Shown here: positions 12,902-24,668 of the stretch, in pieces
How positions within the stretch are numbered: position 1 is the first letter of the stretch
Layout of the letters: each line of letters starts with the position of its first letter
Assembly: GCF_000003815.2 (NCBI RefSeq)
Contig: NC_049995.1
Location: forward strand, 3,671,896 to 3,735,895
Source of the DNA: Branchiostoma floridae
Taxonomy: Eukaryota; Chordata; Leptocardii; Amphioxiformes; Branchiostomatidae
Direction: 5' to 3'
DNA: 64,000 bases
Program-made: the position numbers and the translations under genes
Notes under the pieces: model-generated
The model's database searches: none
What the model saw: only the letters and a program-made list of their open reading frames with translations
Told to the model about the DNA's origin: nothing

Positions 12902-13905
12902 TATATGCTAAAATAAGTTTTAGGCCAATCTCCAAACAGATGTTTGGGTGACATAGTCACATACAGTAATCACCTAACTGATTTGTAGTGACTTAATTTT
13001 CTGCCATTCAAGCTTATACATTTTCATTAATTTCATGACCAACAGTCCGAAATCCCAAGTGTCCAGAATTCCAATAAAATTGGCTAAATTGTGCATTTGT
13101 GCAAGCTTGAAATGATTCAACAACGAATATTTACAACATGGGCTCCCAAACAACGACAGCGTTATACCCCTAGTCACTAATGTAGTTACTGTGAGACAAC
13201 AACCAGTGCTGGTGCCACTTTAAAAGGAACACAAATTTCTGACTCATATGTTTGCATTTATGCTATGTGTTAACGCTACAAAGCGATAAGAGTATGGCTG
13301 TGTATGCTATGTGTTAAAAAATAATCAAGAGAATACATTATCTAATCAGAACAAGTTAACAAGAAGTCAGGCATGCCATCTGGATGTGATAATAAACCAT
13401 TAACATATGTCTAGTGTTGAAAAATTCATTTTTCTTATGAGCTTTGATCAAACGACATTGTACAAACACATCTCAAGCTACATATTTAACATAACTAAGA
13501 AACGAGAAGAAGCCGAACAAATGTATTAGAATAGTTTTAGAATTTATTTTTTAGATTAGTCTTAGAAACCATGTTTACTGCATTACTACCCTTTGTATCT
13601 ACATGCCTGTACTTAGCCCGATAGGGCATGAATGTGCAATAAAGGCTATTACATTATTTCCTTCCATAGCAGTCGATATTCTCTATGCTTAGGAAGTGAA
13701 ACGATGATTAACAAGCCCTGAGTCATGTTGAGTTCTCAGTAATTCCCACCATGTGGCCACAATACTTCCAGCCATCCTGTACCCTCAGGCCTGACTGATA
13801 AGGTAGATCTCTGATAAGTTCAGTTCAAATTCATGGCCATGGGCAACTGTAACACATGTGGGTTGCAGCCACAAATTGTATGCCAATGGCAAGAAAACTG
13901 GGACT

Positions 13906-14088
13906 ACTGTAAATGCATTTAAGTTCGCGGGGATTTAATTTCGCGGTAGCGGAAAAAGGACTTTTCGCGGTGGATTTAATTTCGCGGTAACACCATAGAC
14001 TGCAATCTAATACCATAATAGAAAAATGTTCGCGGTGGTTTTAAGTTCGCGGTGAAGTGGTCACTGCAAACATTTCTGCATTTACAGT
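13906..14088. mobile_element. CTGTAAATGCA MITE, well-preserved copy
   Basis: TA-CTGTAAATGCA...TGCATTTACAG-TA ends with a TA on each side, suggesting Tc1/mariner-type insertion. The interior alternates aatttcgcggtag and ttcgcggtggttttaa. Confidence 0.75.
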
Positions 14089-14950
14089 ATCTGGAGTCAT
14101 AATAAACAAATTAGTAAGTCATAAAAGAGTAAAAAAAAGTTTTGAAAAAAAGAACAAATTTACCCGAAATTGCAATCTATGGAGACAGGAGAAACCAAAA
14201 AGTATTTTCGGGGTAGTGGAAGTACCATTAAATGGTTAGTCATGGTGGCTACATACATTATCTATATCATAAATTGCAAACATTCATTTTCTAAACAATC
14301 TTTTTGCAGTCAGCACTATTGAGCATGAAAAATGCTTTTCCGTACAATTTTTTTCAGATCCCATGTTTCATATTTTACTCTATCCCCACCCCCCAACTCC
14401 CAGTGCATTGATATCCCCCCCCCCCCTTTTCAAAACCATTTTTGGTCCATTCCCACAGGTTCTGCCACACATGTGAGGGACAGACAAAAGTGGAACTGGT
14501 GGTGACATCATCATGTCATCCCCACCCTTGTTTGTCATTAGTGACCTCAACTAACCTTCTACAAGCACACCACCACTGTAGCATAGGCTGTGTGGCCTGT
14601 AGCCAAGTTTTCAGTTTGTTTTGTCCCACTTAGTGTTATCTACAGTGATAGAGACAGAAAGAAATGCTTTTCCAAAGTATTATCACAGAAAAGTATAGTA
14701 ACAGTAAGTTCACATGTCAATTGTCATGTACAGTATGTAGTTAACGAAGGCTACTAGCGTCACACCAATAAGTTTACATAGTTTTTCTAACTTGAAAGAC
14801 AGTATGGTAAAGTCAGTGCTTTGTTACAATATATTATAAAATACGATTTATATGGATGGCAGATCCACCACACTAGACTATTACCCCTTCAGCCTAGCCA
14901 TGAAGCCAAATGCGTTGCTACCAGAGTTACCTAGTTCAGGCCTAGTTTGG

Positions 14951-15983
14951 ATAATCTCCAAGCAGATCTTGCTGTGGCAAATGGGAAGGAGTTTAGCCGG
15001 CAGAGGGGTTATTGGCCACAGCGAAGATCTGCTGCAGAACGCACCGGTCAAAGGCAATTATCAGGCAATTAAACTGCGTTAGGAAGAAGGTGCGAATTGC
15101 CCCGGGCGTGCGGGGCCAGGGATCCCGTCACGGGTCGGCTGTAAGAGTTCATTGTGTTTTCTGTGACATCTGGGGATTTCTTTGCTTCTTTGGTGTCAAT
15201 AACGCGTCAATAACTTACTACGTACTGGAGGAAAACAACAGCAAAACGCGTCAGCACGATGCGACAGGACGCAAGTGCAGTGGGGAGGGGGGCGCTGACG
15301 TCGATTTCCCCCAACGTTTCATGAAGCCACGGCGCCCGTTTGTTTGCCTGAGAATGCACCGGACGCCGTTAGAAATAATTCACATCGGCTTTGCTGAAAA
15401 TGCACGTGCTGATTATGTGGATACCTTTCCAAAATTTCAAGTTCTGTCTACGTTTTTACACGCCGATGTCTGTCCGTCAAATGTGACGAGCGTGGGTCTT
15501 TGAACCGAATCCAAGCGTATATGATCGGTAAAGATTTGAAGTTGCAGACATGAAAAAATGATACAGGAAGTGTTTAGCGCAGCTTTTATTGCAAAATATA
15601 TACAAGGAACAACTAGATAATAACTTGTTATTTGTGTACAACTGATAATTTCATATGTCGATACGTTGTCTTGGTGCGCTGTGATGCAGTCTGCTCCAGC
15701 GGTTTCGGGGGGAAGCCCCCGCTGTGAACTGGCGCGGCTCGCCGCGTTTGTCCCAGATACTGGCTCGGAAGGGTTGTAAAACGATAATCCTGGCCAAATT
15801 TAGCCAATTTGCACGTTGGAGGTAAGTGGATACTAGGAGGAGCAGAAACACGTTTCTGAAAAGATTGCTCCTCCCGCTGCCTTTGACCGGTGCGTTTTGC
15901 AGCAGATCTTCGCTGTGGCCAATAACTCCTCTGCCGGCTAAACTCCTTCCCATTTGCCACAGCAAGATCTGCTTGGAGATTAT
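14951..15983. mobile_element. 1-kb element with 106-bp inverted arms, each arm itself a hairpin
   Basis: The arms at 14951-15056 and 15878-15983 are inverted complements with only a few mismatches. Inside each arm, agcagatcttgctgtggc pairs with gccacagcgaagatctgct (14961-14978 with 15015-15033) as a stem of about 18 bp. The GC-rich interior contains a segment (about 15360-15490) also found inverted at about 17270-17400. Open frames of up to 163 codons here look incidental. Confidence 0.65.
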
Positions 15984-16049
15984 AGTTTGGACACGTACAT
16001 TTCTCCTGAACCACAAAAACTCAGTTCAACCTTACATTTGAGTACATGT

Positions 16050-17084
16050 AGTACATTTTCAACTAGACTAGTCTAAGACTAGAACGAATTGAATACTGAC
16101 CTGTTAACATAATACAGCACTCAAACTTCCAGAGGAGACAGAACTCACGTTCCTACACTGCGACTGCAACTAACGTCATCTACTGCGCAGTTTGTCCCAT
16201 ACAAAGGAAATCTGATTGGAAACTAAATATTGGCTGTGCTGGCCCGGGTGACTGATCACGACAGTATGTTTGATCAAAGATGGGAGTGGCGGCGCAAAAA
16301 ATCACACCACCTCTTTATGAGCAATCGTTAATTGACCCTCAAACCTTCAACAACAAAGACAAGACAGAGATAGAAAAGCAAAGGACAGCGAATCTACCAT
16401 GCTAGTGATGCCACAAATATACCACACGTGGTGTCTTTGCTCTGCGTATTATCGAGCATTGTTGTTGGAATAAAAGAAGCATCACATTTGAAAACAAGAC
16501 GAATCACAGGCAAACAACATAGAGCACTCACCCCGAGCAAAAGTCAAGTTCAACTGAAATACAATACAGCCGCATCTGGCTGACTCAATGTGGAACTTGG
16601 CAAACGTAGTAACGTTTTGTTTCTTCTTGGGGTGATATATGAGGGTATGTCATAACCTTAGCTGAACTGCATCAGCATTTGGGGCTGAGATTTCTTTACA
16701 TGAAAAATCTACATGCATGGCATGTTCAACTAACATGGGAAAAATATAATAATTGAAAGATTAGCATATAATACGTTGTACATTCAATTACTGATTTCCT
16801 TGTGGTTTTGCATCTTTCTTACCACAATTACCTCTATAAAAGAGATCAGCAGTACTAAAAAGGATGACCCATATATATTTTGACCTCTTTGTGCTCTATG
16901 CATTCTAGCTGCCCTTACGGAACTACAGTTCATATTACTACACACATTACATATTGCCCTAAAATAATACAAATACAGACGGTTGTAAAATCAAACTCAC
17001 CAAGAAAGAACCAATCCAAGTTTATACTCTGAGTCCTTCCTTCTCCAGATTACTCATATCTCTCTACTACATGTACCACACCAG
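16050..17084. other. Non-coding stretch with two minus-strand donor-like signals
   Basis: ggaac|gtgagt (near 16147) and cggg|gtgagt (near 16530) occur on the minus strand, the first beside tgcgcag and gatgacgt words. They could be alternative 5' exons of the SLCO4-like gene but are unsupported. Confidence 0.2.
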
Positions 17085-17560
17085 GGATCGAAATACTTTT
17101 TTTTTGGTGCATGCAAAATTGCAAGTTGGCAAAAATTGTACATGCAATTTGAAAAGTTTACATGCAAAATACAAGTGGTATATGTTCTAGCCAGCATCCA
17201 TCATCCTGTCCTTTGGCAGAATTTTGCTGCTCAGGACGGATAACAATTTTGGCTATTCTGTCCTTTTGAAAAATTTGACGGACAGAAATCGGCACATGAA
17301 AATATAGACAGAACTTGAAATTTTGGAATGATATCCACATGTAATCAGCATGTAAGTTTGCAGCAAAGCCAATTTGATTATTTCTAACACCTACCGACGA
17401 CTGGTGACAATCCTTGTCAAACAAAGGCACCGTGGCCTCAGTATTTCTACTATAGGCCAGGCATTTTCAACATGCAAGATTGCAAGTTCAGAATATTTTT
17501 ACGTGCAAATCTCAAAAATTACATGCAAAGTTAAGTATGTGTATTTTGAACCCTGCACAC
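17085..17560. mobile_element. Composite repeat with catgcaa-rich flanks and a GGTTCTAGCCAGC-family core
   Basis: The flanks (17100-17170 and 17460-17530) are rich in catgcaaaat/catgcaagat words. The core 17188-17400 includes gttctagccagcatcc and a stretch homologous, in inverted sense, to about 15360-15490. Confidence 0.45.
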
Positions 17561-18164
17561 TACCACTGTAGTACCAGCCCTGGGTCTATTGTTACATTGT
17601 ACACTGTATAAACACCCTCCCCACTTACTCAGATAACAATAGACACACTATTGACTATCAGCATCCTTGATCAATAGTATTATTGACATGACCCACATCT
17701 TCAGCAGGTGTGCTGACACACCTGTCTGATTATGAAAACAATTTCGGATAAATGAATTGTTAATTCTACATTAAAATGTTTGTCTTATGTATTACAAGGC
17801 AACTAAATACTTTTAATAGATAATAAAAGACAAAATGGTTATATTACTTTACGTTACAAGGAAAGAAAACTCAATAATTTCAACATTTAGAAATTTGACA
17901 GTTTTCGACATTCAAAAACAGAAATTTCAGGAAACTGAAGAAGAAAATCGGACACCCCTCACCTTCATTTTGAAACATTTCACCTCAATCAAAGGAAGCC
18001 TCAAGCCTGCCAATGATTTACAAATCTATCAACTCATTCCCCACAGAATTAATTGTAATCCCAAATGACCTTCAGAATTTGATCTGTCCAAGGAGGTTCT
18101 ATTCATTGTGGTCACTCCCCTTAGAGAGTAATCATCCGTTAATTAACTAGATACAACTTTATCT

Positions 18165-19130
18165 AGTTTCCATGGTTAGGCCAGCACAAAATGAAAGATG
18201 AGCTGTGGGTGAGAAATGAGTTTGAAATCTTCACTAGAATCAACCTCAAATTGTGAGGTCTCTGACTAGGACATACATGACTTTGCAGGTTTGGATTGAG
18301 TTTTTTAGTACACTGTTGTATTTTTTCTAGAGAGCTTACAATTGATTTCCATGGTACATAAGAGCCATGCCAAATGAAAGAGAAGCTCAATGGGTGAAAA
18401 AAGGGGTTTGAAAGCTTGACAATGCTCTGTCCAAATCAATCTGGGATTGTGGAGTATCAGGATAGGTCTTGAACTGGATTGACTGAGCTAACTTACTAGA
18501 AGTGTTTATAAGGTTGCCATGGTTATGTAGTTAAGACTGCACAAAATGAAAGAGAAGCTCAATGGATTTAAAAAAAAAGGTTTGAAAGCTTGACAACACT
18601 CTGTCCTAGTTAATCTGGAATTGCGGGGCATCTAGAATAAGTCTAGAGTTAGATTGACCTATTCAACTCGCAAGCGGGGAGTTGATGTGGTTACTATAGC
18701 AAAGAGGCCCAAAACGAAAGAGAAGCTCAATGGGTGAGAAACGGGTTTGAAAGCTTGAGAACGCTCTGTCCAAGTGTCTAGAATTGGATTGACCCTTGTT
18801 AGGTTACAAGAGAGGAGTTGATGTGGTTACTATTATAGCAAAGTGGCACAAAATGAAAGAGAAGCTCTTTGGATGAGAAAAGGGTTTGAAAGCTTGACAA
18901 CGCTCCATCCAAGTCAATCTGGGATTGTGGAGTATCTAGATCCTAGAATACTAGCAGAGGGGAGTTTATATAGTTACTATGGGTTGGAAAGGAAAGGGTT
19001 TGAAAGGTTCATAATGCTCTGTCAAAAACAATCTGAGATTGTGTGGTATCTAGGATATGTCTAGATATAGTCAGCTTATGAGAGACTTGTTACCATAGCA
19101 AGGACTGCACAAAATGAAAGACAAGCTCTA
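18165..19130. repeat. Degenerate ~170-bp tandem repeat
   Basis: The unit core g(c/g)caaaatgaaagagaagctc followed by gggtttgaaagcttgacaa and ctctgtccaa recurs at about 18184, 18369, 18539, 18706, 18846, partly near 18970, and 19107. No coding frame persists across units. Confidence 0.75.
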
Positions 19131-19292
19131 TGTATTTGAAACTATAACAATGCTTACCGGTAATCCAAATTCACCATGGTGAGCTTGAGGTATTTAGGAT
19201 AGATCTAGACTTGGATTAATCATGGTCTCCTTTGGCTTGGCAGGATTGCCGTTGCCAGTCTCTCTAATGAGTGCAAGAGACGAGATACCTTT

Positions 19293-19498
19293 AATGCGGA
19301 AATGTTTGTGGTGGTTTTATGTTCACATTGTTTGCAGTGGCTGCTCCATGCAAACTCAAAACCACTGCGAAGTTTTTCCATTCCAGTATGTAACTACTAC
19401 AGTATATGGCGATACAGCAAAATCAAAACCACAGCAAACACTCCATTTTCCAGCTACCACAAAATCAAATCCCCGCAAACTCAAATGCATTAACTGTA
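19293..19498. mobile_element. CTGTAAATGCA MITE, decayed copy
   Basis: Interior gtggtggttttatgttc...aaaccactgcgaa...ccacaaaatcaaatccccgc...aaatgcattaactgtat matches the family with many substitutions. Related fragments occur near 20000-20070, 27826-27861, 34505-34570 and 48005-48140. Confidence 0.5.
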
Positions 19499-20353
19499 TG
19501 CCATCAGAAAAAAAAATAATGGCAATGTAGCAGAGGCGATCTTTTTGGCCTAAACTGAGAGTGCACCCATTTTTGCCCAGAAAAAAAATTGAAGAAGCTA
19601 AAAAAGATTTGGTACGTTGTAGCTCAACACAAGAAATGGAACTAATAAGGCCTATACAACATATGTTTTGTGGTTGAGCCCATGTCCCAAGGCACCACAT
19701 CTTTGTCAAGGTCAACAACCTGAGGTTCAAGGTCAACCAGTGCACAGCAGGCTGGACTGGAAGGCACTTAACCTTGAAAGTTTGTTCAATATGACAGGGC
19801 AGAGACAGCGTGCAGCTAAAAAAACTGCGATCTTTACACTAAATTACAGGTAGACTTTCACCAAGATTTATATTCCACCACACGCCGCGGGTGTCCTGCC
19901 AGATTTCTGGGCAGTGTGTAAAGAGGTCCCGAAAGTGGGAAATTTCACCGCTGGCACGAAAAGCATAATGTAAGGTGGGCCTTAGTCTAGTAACTGTACT
20001 ACAGTGCATTGTTTTTAACCATGAAGTTGAAATACAGCAAAAAAGTCCTTTTCCCTCTTACCACAAAACTATGTACTGGTACAAGAAAGTCCCTCTGAAA
20101 GAAAACAATTATGCAAATCAAATCCAATATTTTTATGTAAAATGTTCATAAAGAACTAATATTTTTATCTGCAACCTCTCTCCTTTAGCATAGTCATCCC
20201 TGTCTGTTGTTAATTTCCTCTCTATCATGTGATAATACAGGGGGGATCTCCGGAAGTCTATAACACAGGAAATCTCTAACCAGGATCTAAAGCCTCAATG
20301 ACTCATTCAGACCTCCATGTTTCTGGTTTATGTTAGAAACCATCATGGCTACT

Positions 20354-20508
20354 TAGCCTCTACCAGGCTCCACAGGTCGCTGGAACAATAGTAGAAATTG
20401 GCCAAATAAGACAGAAAACACGACACAGGAGTTGGATGGCCGGGGAGTGCGGTTTGCGGCCTAAGGTCTACAATTTTTCCAGCGACCTGTGGAGCCTGGT
20501 AGAGGCTA
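20354..20508. mobile_element. CTCTACCAG foldback MITE with 31-bp perfect inverted ends
   Basis: The 31-base arms 20354-20384 and 20478-20508 are exact inverted complements (tagcctctaccaggctccac...). The flanks atggctact (20345-20353) and atggttact (20509-20517) form a 9-base duplication with one mismatch, again like Mutator-type insertion. No coding capacity. Confidence 0.8.
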
Positions 20509-20579
20509 ATGGTTACTGGCATTAGTTTAAATTTGCAACTGCAATAGCAAATGTGAAATCAAGATATTGCTTTGGATCA

Positions 20580-20607
20580 CAGTATAAGTATAAGTATAAG
20601 TATAAGA
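20580..20607. repeat. (TATAAG)n short tandem repeat
   Basis: Four consecutive copies of tataag. Confidence 0.85.
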
Positions 20608-21179
20608 TTTTTGCTGTATTGTACCCATTGAATACCCCCATACAGAATTACAATGTGAATAAAATTTGGCATTTTAAACAGAGTATATGTCTGACTCTAA
20701 CTTTATCAATATATCATGTAAATGACTGCTGTAAATTCCCTGCACCAATCAACTTCACTATAGTATAGCCAAGCAAACGCCTTTATAAAATCTGCATAAA
20801 TTTTGGAACAGCTGAAGTCTTTCAGTCTACAGAGAAGGAAATGCCACTAAAATGAAAACTTTCTGCTGCAGGCAACTTCAAGTTCAAGACACCAAAGTGA
20901 AGTTTACACAGTTTTATATCACACATCCTGAGGTCGAATGTTAAGTCAATACAGATGCCTGTATATGCTATCCTGCTATAAACATGGGAACTTCCCCAAG
21001 ACAAATAAAGATAGAAAGAAATTTAAACATGGTGGACTTAACTTTGTTTTATTTTAGATAAAACTTGTCTGGCAACCTTGGCCAGTAGTACTTTAGTCTA
21101 AGAAGGTCTCATAGGTCACGGAAACTGGAAAAACTTTTATCTACACCTTACAGGAATGATCCGAAGAAAAGAACGTCAC

Positions 21180-21267
21180 TAGCCTGGATACCATACCCCA
21201 ACCTCAAATATCTTTCGTGCTGCATGATAGATACTTGAGATTGGGCCGGGGTTTGGCAACCAGGCTA
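21180..21267. mobile_element. TAGCCTGG MITE with perfect 9-bp target duplication
   Basis: This 88-base element begins TAGCCTGG and ends CCAGGCTA. It is flanked by GAACGTCAC at 21171-21179 and 21268-21276. A 9-base duplication fits Mutator-like transposons. Relatives are at 34348-34431 and, as fragments, near 23053 and 44026. Confidence 0.75.
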
Positions 21268-21276
21268 GAACGTCAC

Positions 21277-23050
21277 AGATTACTGCAAAATATACTTGTT
21301 TTAGTTCTAGCCACTTCTAGGCAACTTGATTTTGAGTCAGGCTTTTATGATACATCTAGATACAAAAGATTAAGATATCAAAAACTCTTACTTCATAAGT
21401 AAAGAATAAAACAGAAAACTACAAAATAAAACCACGTTCATTTGTACTTACCACAAATTTCTCCTGTGATCTTGGTTCCAACTCTCTCCCCAGCTTGGTC
21501 TCATCAACTAAGAAAAAATAAACAGACACTTGTCTTAAAACAACTCCAACAGTGCTTCCATCTTGTTTATTTTGAAGCTAACATTACACAAATGTACTAC
21601 AGAGGTATTATTTCAATACCCAAGTCAAGTAATTGATCACATTTTGAAAGAACACAATCTCACTTGTACCGGTAATTGCGAGGTACTTTTATATACTTTT
21701 AACTTTTCTTTCGCGGTTTGCAATGGAAGGGAAAACATTTTTTTTGCAGGGTTTGCAACAGTATTTGATGCAGTCTTAGTTAATTCTACAAGCAAGCAAA
21801 ACAGTATAAACAGCAATAACATCTTACTTTAGTTATCATATGACAAAATGTGTTGATATAAGAAACATGAGACAAATAGTATAAGTTGCTATTACCAGAA
21901 TGCCATAACATGTGATTGTTTTATCCTCCCCCAAATTGTTTGATTTTGGTACATTCCTGGACTCAGTCCCACAGTAGGACTTCCTGTTCACCTGTTTTCT
22001 ATTTTCCCATGCTCCCATAAAGATTGGAAGGTACCATTATTTCAAAACAGGGGTCGATTAGAATGCTGGTTTATACTTGAACATTCATCAAGACTTTTGA
22101 CACCAACTACACCTTCATAATCATGACTTCCAAATTGAGGTCTTCTTTTTTTAGATTTTAGAAGCCATTTTTCAGAAATTCGTATGAAAAAAATATATTT
22201 CTTTTTATCTGTCTCAAGATCCCACTAGAGCGGTCCTTCCAAAACCAATGATGGTTTGTCCCTAAAGCAGTCAGTGGTAGGAAAGTTCTAATTGACAGTG
22301 ATGTCTATCAAGACAAATTACTACTGGTCAATTCACAACAGCTGTACAGTTCCCCTCAATCAATCCTATCCATCAGAGGCTGAGCCAAATGTCAGATTAA
22401 AAGACTGAGGATTCTAAAAAGGTTCGAAATTTCACAAGGATTAGGAAGCAGGCCCAATGCCATGAACCCCCCAGGTTGCTTGAACGTTGAAGCTTTGGTG
22501 CATGACACAGAGACTCGCTCACTCATTCAAACTGAGAAATAAAGATAGATCTAAGTTCTAACAGGTAATACAAGGTTACAGTTTAGTAATTAGTGTTAAG
22601 ATTTTTGAGGTGAGAAACTATGCAGAAGCCCGATGAGAAGGGTTCTCTCTGTTTTTACTACATTTGTACTAATAGTGGGCTTGCGGACCTGATGTTTTAA
22701 TCTCGGGAAACAGGGGCTGCACTATTCGCCTCTTGTGTTTGAAAACTATCAACGTTAAAACATTGCCAAGAGAGACTGCACCAGTGGCTAACCGTTAGTT
22801 AAACACCCTCCCTCTACAGTCTACACTGATATAATAAGATTCACCACCAGTATCTGAGGTTAGGGGTTAGTGTTGAGGTTACAGTGGTGAGAAGTTACAT
22901 ATGTGTACCACTTCCCTTCAGGAAGGCTCACAGACCCAACATTTGAACAATCGTCTGGCTTGAAATGAGAAAAAAGCCGCCGGCGACAAGATGTTGGATG
23001 CCCCAACTTCTACTAGTTCTACTTCTAGACTGGGCTTTAGTAAAGTTTTA
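21277..23050. other. Non-coding stretch
   Basis: AT-rich, with short open frames only. No motif, repeat family or splice-consistent exon identified. Confidence 0.4.
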
Positions 23051-23150
23051 CTAGCCTGGTATCCAGCTGTATTATAGCTCCCGAGTCTATTCTGTCCTCT
23101 CTGCAAATACTATTTGGGGAGAGGACAAAAGAGACTCGGAGCTGGCCTGA
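23051..23150. mobile_element. Degenerate copy of the TAGCCTGG family
   Basis: It starts tagcctggtatccagct and contains inverted halves (ctcccgagtct..gtcctctc and gagaggac..agactcgg) as in the copy at 34348, but the right end is lost. Confidence 0.5.
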
Positions 23151-23997
23151 CTGACAAAAGACATTTGACTTATGAAGGTGGAATGAAAATAATATGAATA
23201 ATTTCTAATAAATTTGAATCACAATGAATGATGAAAATAAATTCTGTATGCAATAGGTTGATAAAATCACGTTACTAAATGTTCCTTTTTATAATTGATA
23301 CAAAAATTCATCAAAAATTTTCCCAATTTGTAGCTCCTCTTTATTCGGTGTCCACGCATGACACAAGCACGTGAAACACACGCCCCCCACCCACCCTTAT
23401 CTCATGTCAGTGTGACCCTGAAAACCTTCTGTGTCACAAAATCCCTGCCCAACAAAATAATCCGTCACGACTGTGGGTTGCGATTGGATTTCATTGATAT
23501 TCTAAACCGTGCCAAGTTGCATAGTAGTCCCTGAAGTGATTTTGGTGTTGAGTCCGCGGGAATAGAACCCGAGTCTTTGGGTTCCACACGACCAAAACCA
23601 AATGGCTGCATGCACTCTCGAACACCTTGGTATCGATTGCTGGTCTGGTGTTTTGGTTTCAAAATTATCCACCGTGTGAAAAAGAATACCCAGCGTTTTA
23701 GAGTCTCGCGAACAAGGGGAAGAGTCTGTATGTTTCTCATACGAAGATGTAGGCTTAGGAAAACGTGGAGATCGAACCAGCAACCTCTAGTTCACCTCAA
23801 CACCTAAAACAAGACCTTGACTGCGGATGCTACACGTCCTTTTTTCCGACGTGGCCTAGTAGCTAACGTTAGTTACCAAGATATCGATTTCTTTACCGCT
23901 AAAAACCACTGCGCCTCTGCAACATTATGCATATTTTCATAACCCTATTTTCGGTCTAAAATCTAATATTTGAAAGATTATACTTACCGTGGCGTAG

Positions 23998-24150
23998 TAA
24001 GTGGACAGAAAGACCGGTGGTTTTATCCCTACTGAACACGCGAGGATTTGTGAGTGAAATCAACAGCCACATGCTAAATAAACCCCAGGGGAAAATCCCT
24101 GCATGGACCAATCACGTGCCGACCTGAGGAGGGCGCGCCAATATTTGGTA
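23998..24150 (-). promoter_or_regulatory. Candidate minus-strand first exon and CCAAT/E-box promoter
   Basis: A consensus donor (cacg|gtaagt) on the minus strand ends an exon at 23998. Upstream on that strand are an inverted CCAAT box (24108-24112) adjoining the E-box CACGTG (24113-24118) and a second inverted CCAAT box (24138-24142) beside a GC-rich patch. This is the normal arrangement of a vertebrate-type promoter. It could supply the distal first exon of the SLCO4-like gene (coding start 3648). With the plus-strand exon-like segment at 24599, the block may be bidirectional. Confidence 0.35.
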
Positions 24151-24598
24151 TCGTCCAGAAGGGAAGAAAATCACTTCGACGCAAAATATTAACCTATAAA
24201 ATTTAATATATACCACATTTCTGGGTATCAATGAAATAAATTAAAAACCAACATAATATATAATTATTATTAGTCTAGTCTAAGAGTTATTAGTTAAAAG
24301 ACTAAATAAAGTTTTGAAGTATTCATTTCAAAGTATCAACCTTTTACTTTTCAGGGTAGTATCATCCTATGACGTTTTTTGGGGTGAGGCCAAAAATCGA
24401 GTTAACAACATCAAAACGTGAATAAAGAGTGTCGTTATGTAGCAAAGAGGTTTTGTGATTATTTAGAGGAATTATATTGGTGTAACTCATACTACATATT
24501 ACAAAAAAATCTTTAATGTGATTAATTGTTGTTCATAAAGCGTTTGAAATAATATTTTTTTTCTTATAATTTCTTTGTGCTGCTGCAGTGGGGTCGCT

Positions 24599-24668
24599 GA
24601 GGTCAGAGATTGCAAGAGAGTACACGTCGAATGTCTACGCTTGGTGAATCTTCAAGAAACACGGAAAA
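24599..24668 (+). other. Exon-like non-coding segment, candidate 5' UTR exon of the 38107 gene
   Basis: A 70-base segment is bounded by a T-rich tract ending ctgctgcag at 24598 and by the strong donor aaaa|gtaagt at 24669. It has no long open frame, so it would be untranslated. It points toward the plus-strand SLCO gene, whose first coding exon has a predicted acceptor at 37949. A link is inferred only from direction and splice signals. Confidence 0.3.

Noticed and set aside
15012-15503. 163-codon plus-strand open frame
   Set aside because: It starts inside the inverted arm of a transposon-like element, has no recognisable domain, and part of it matches repeat sequence at 17270-17400.
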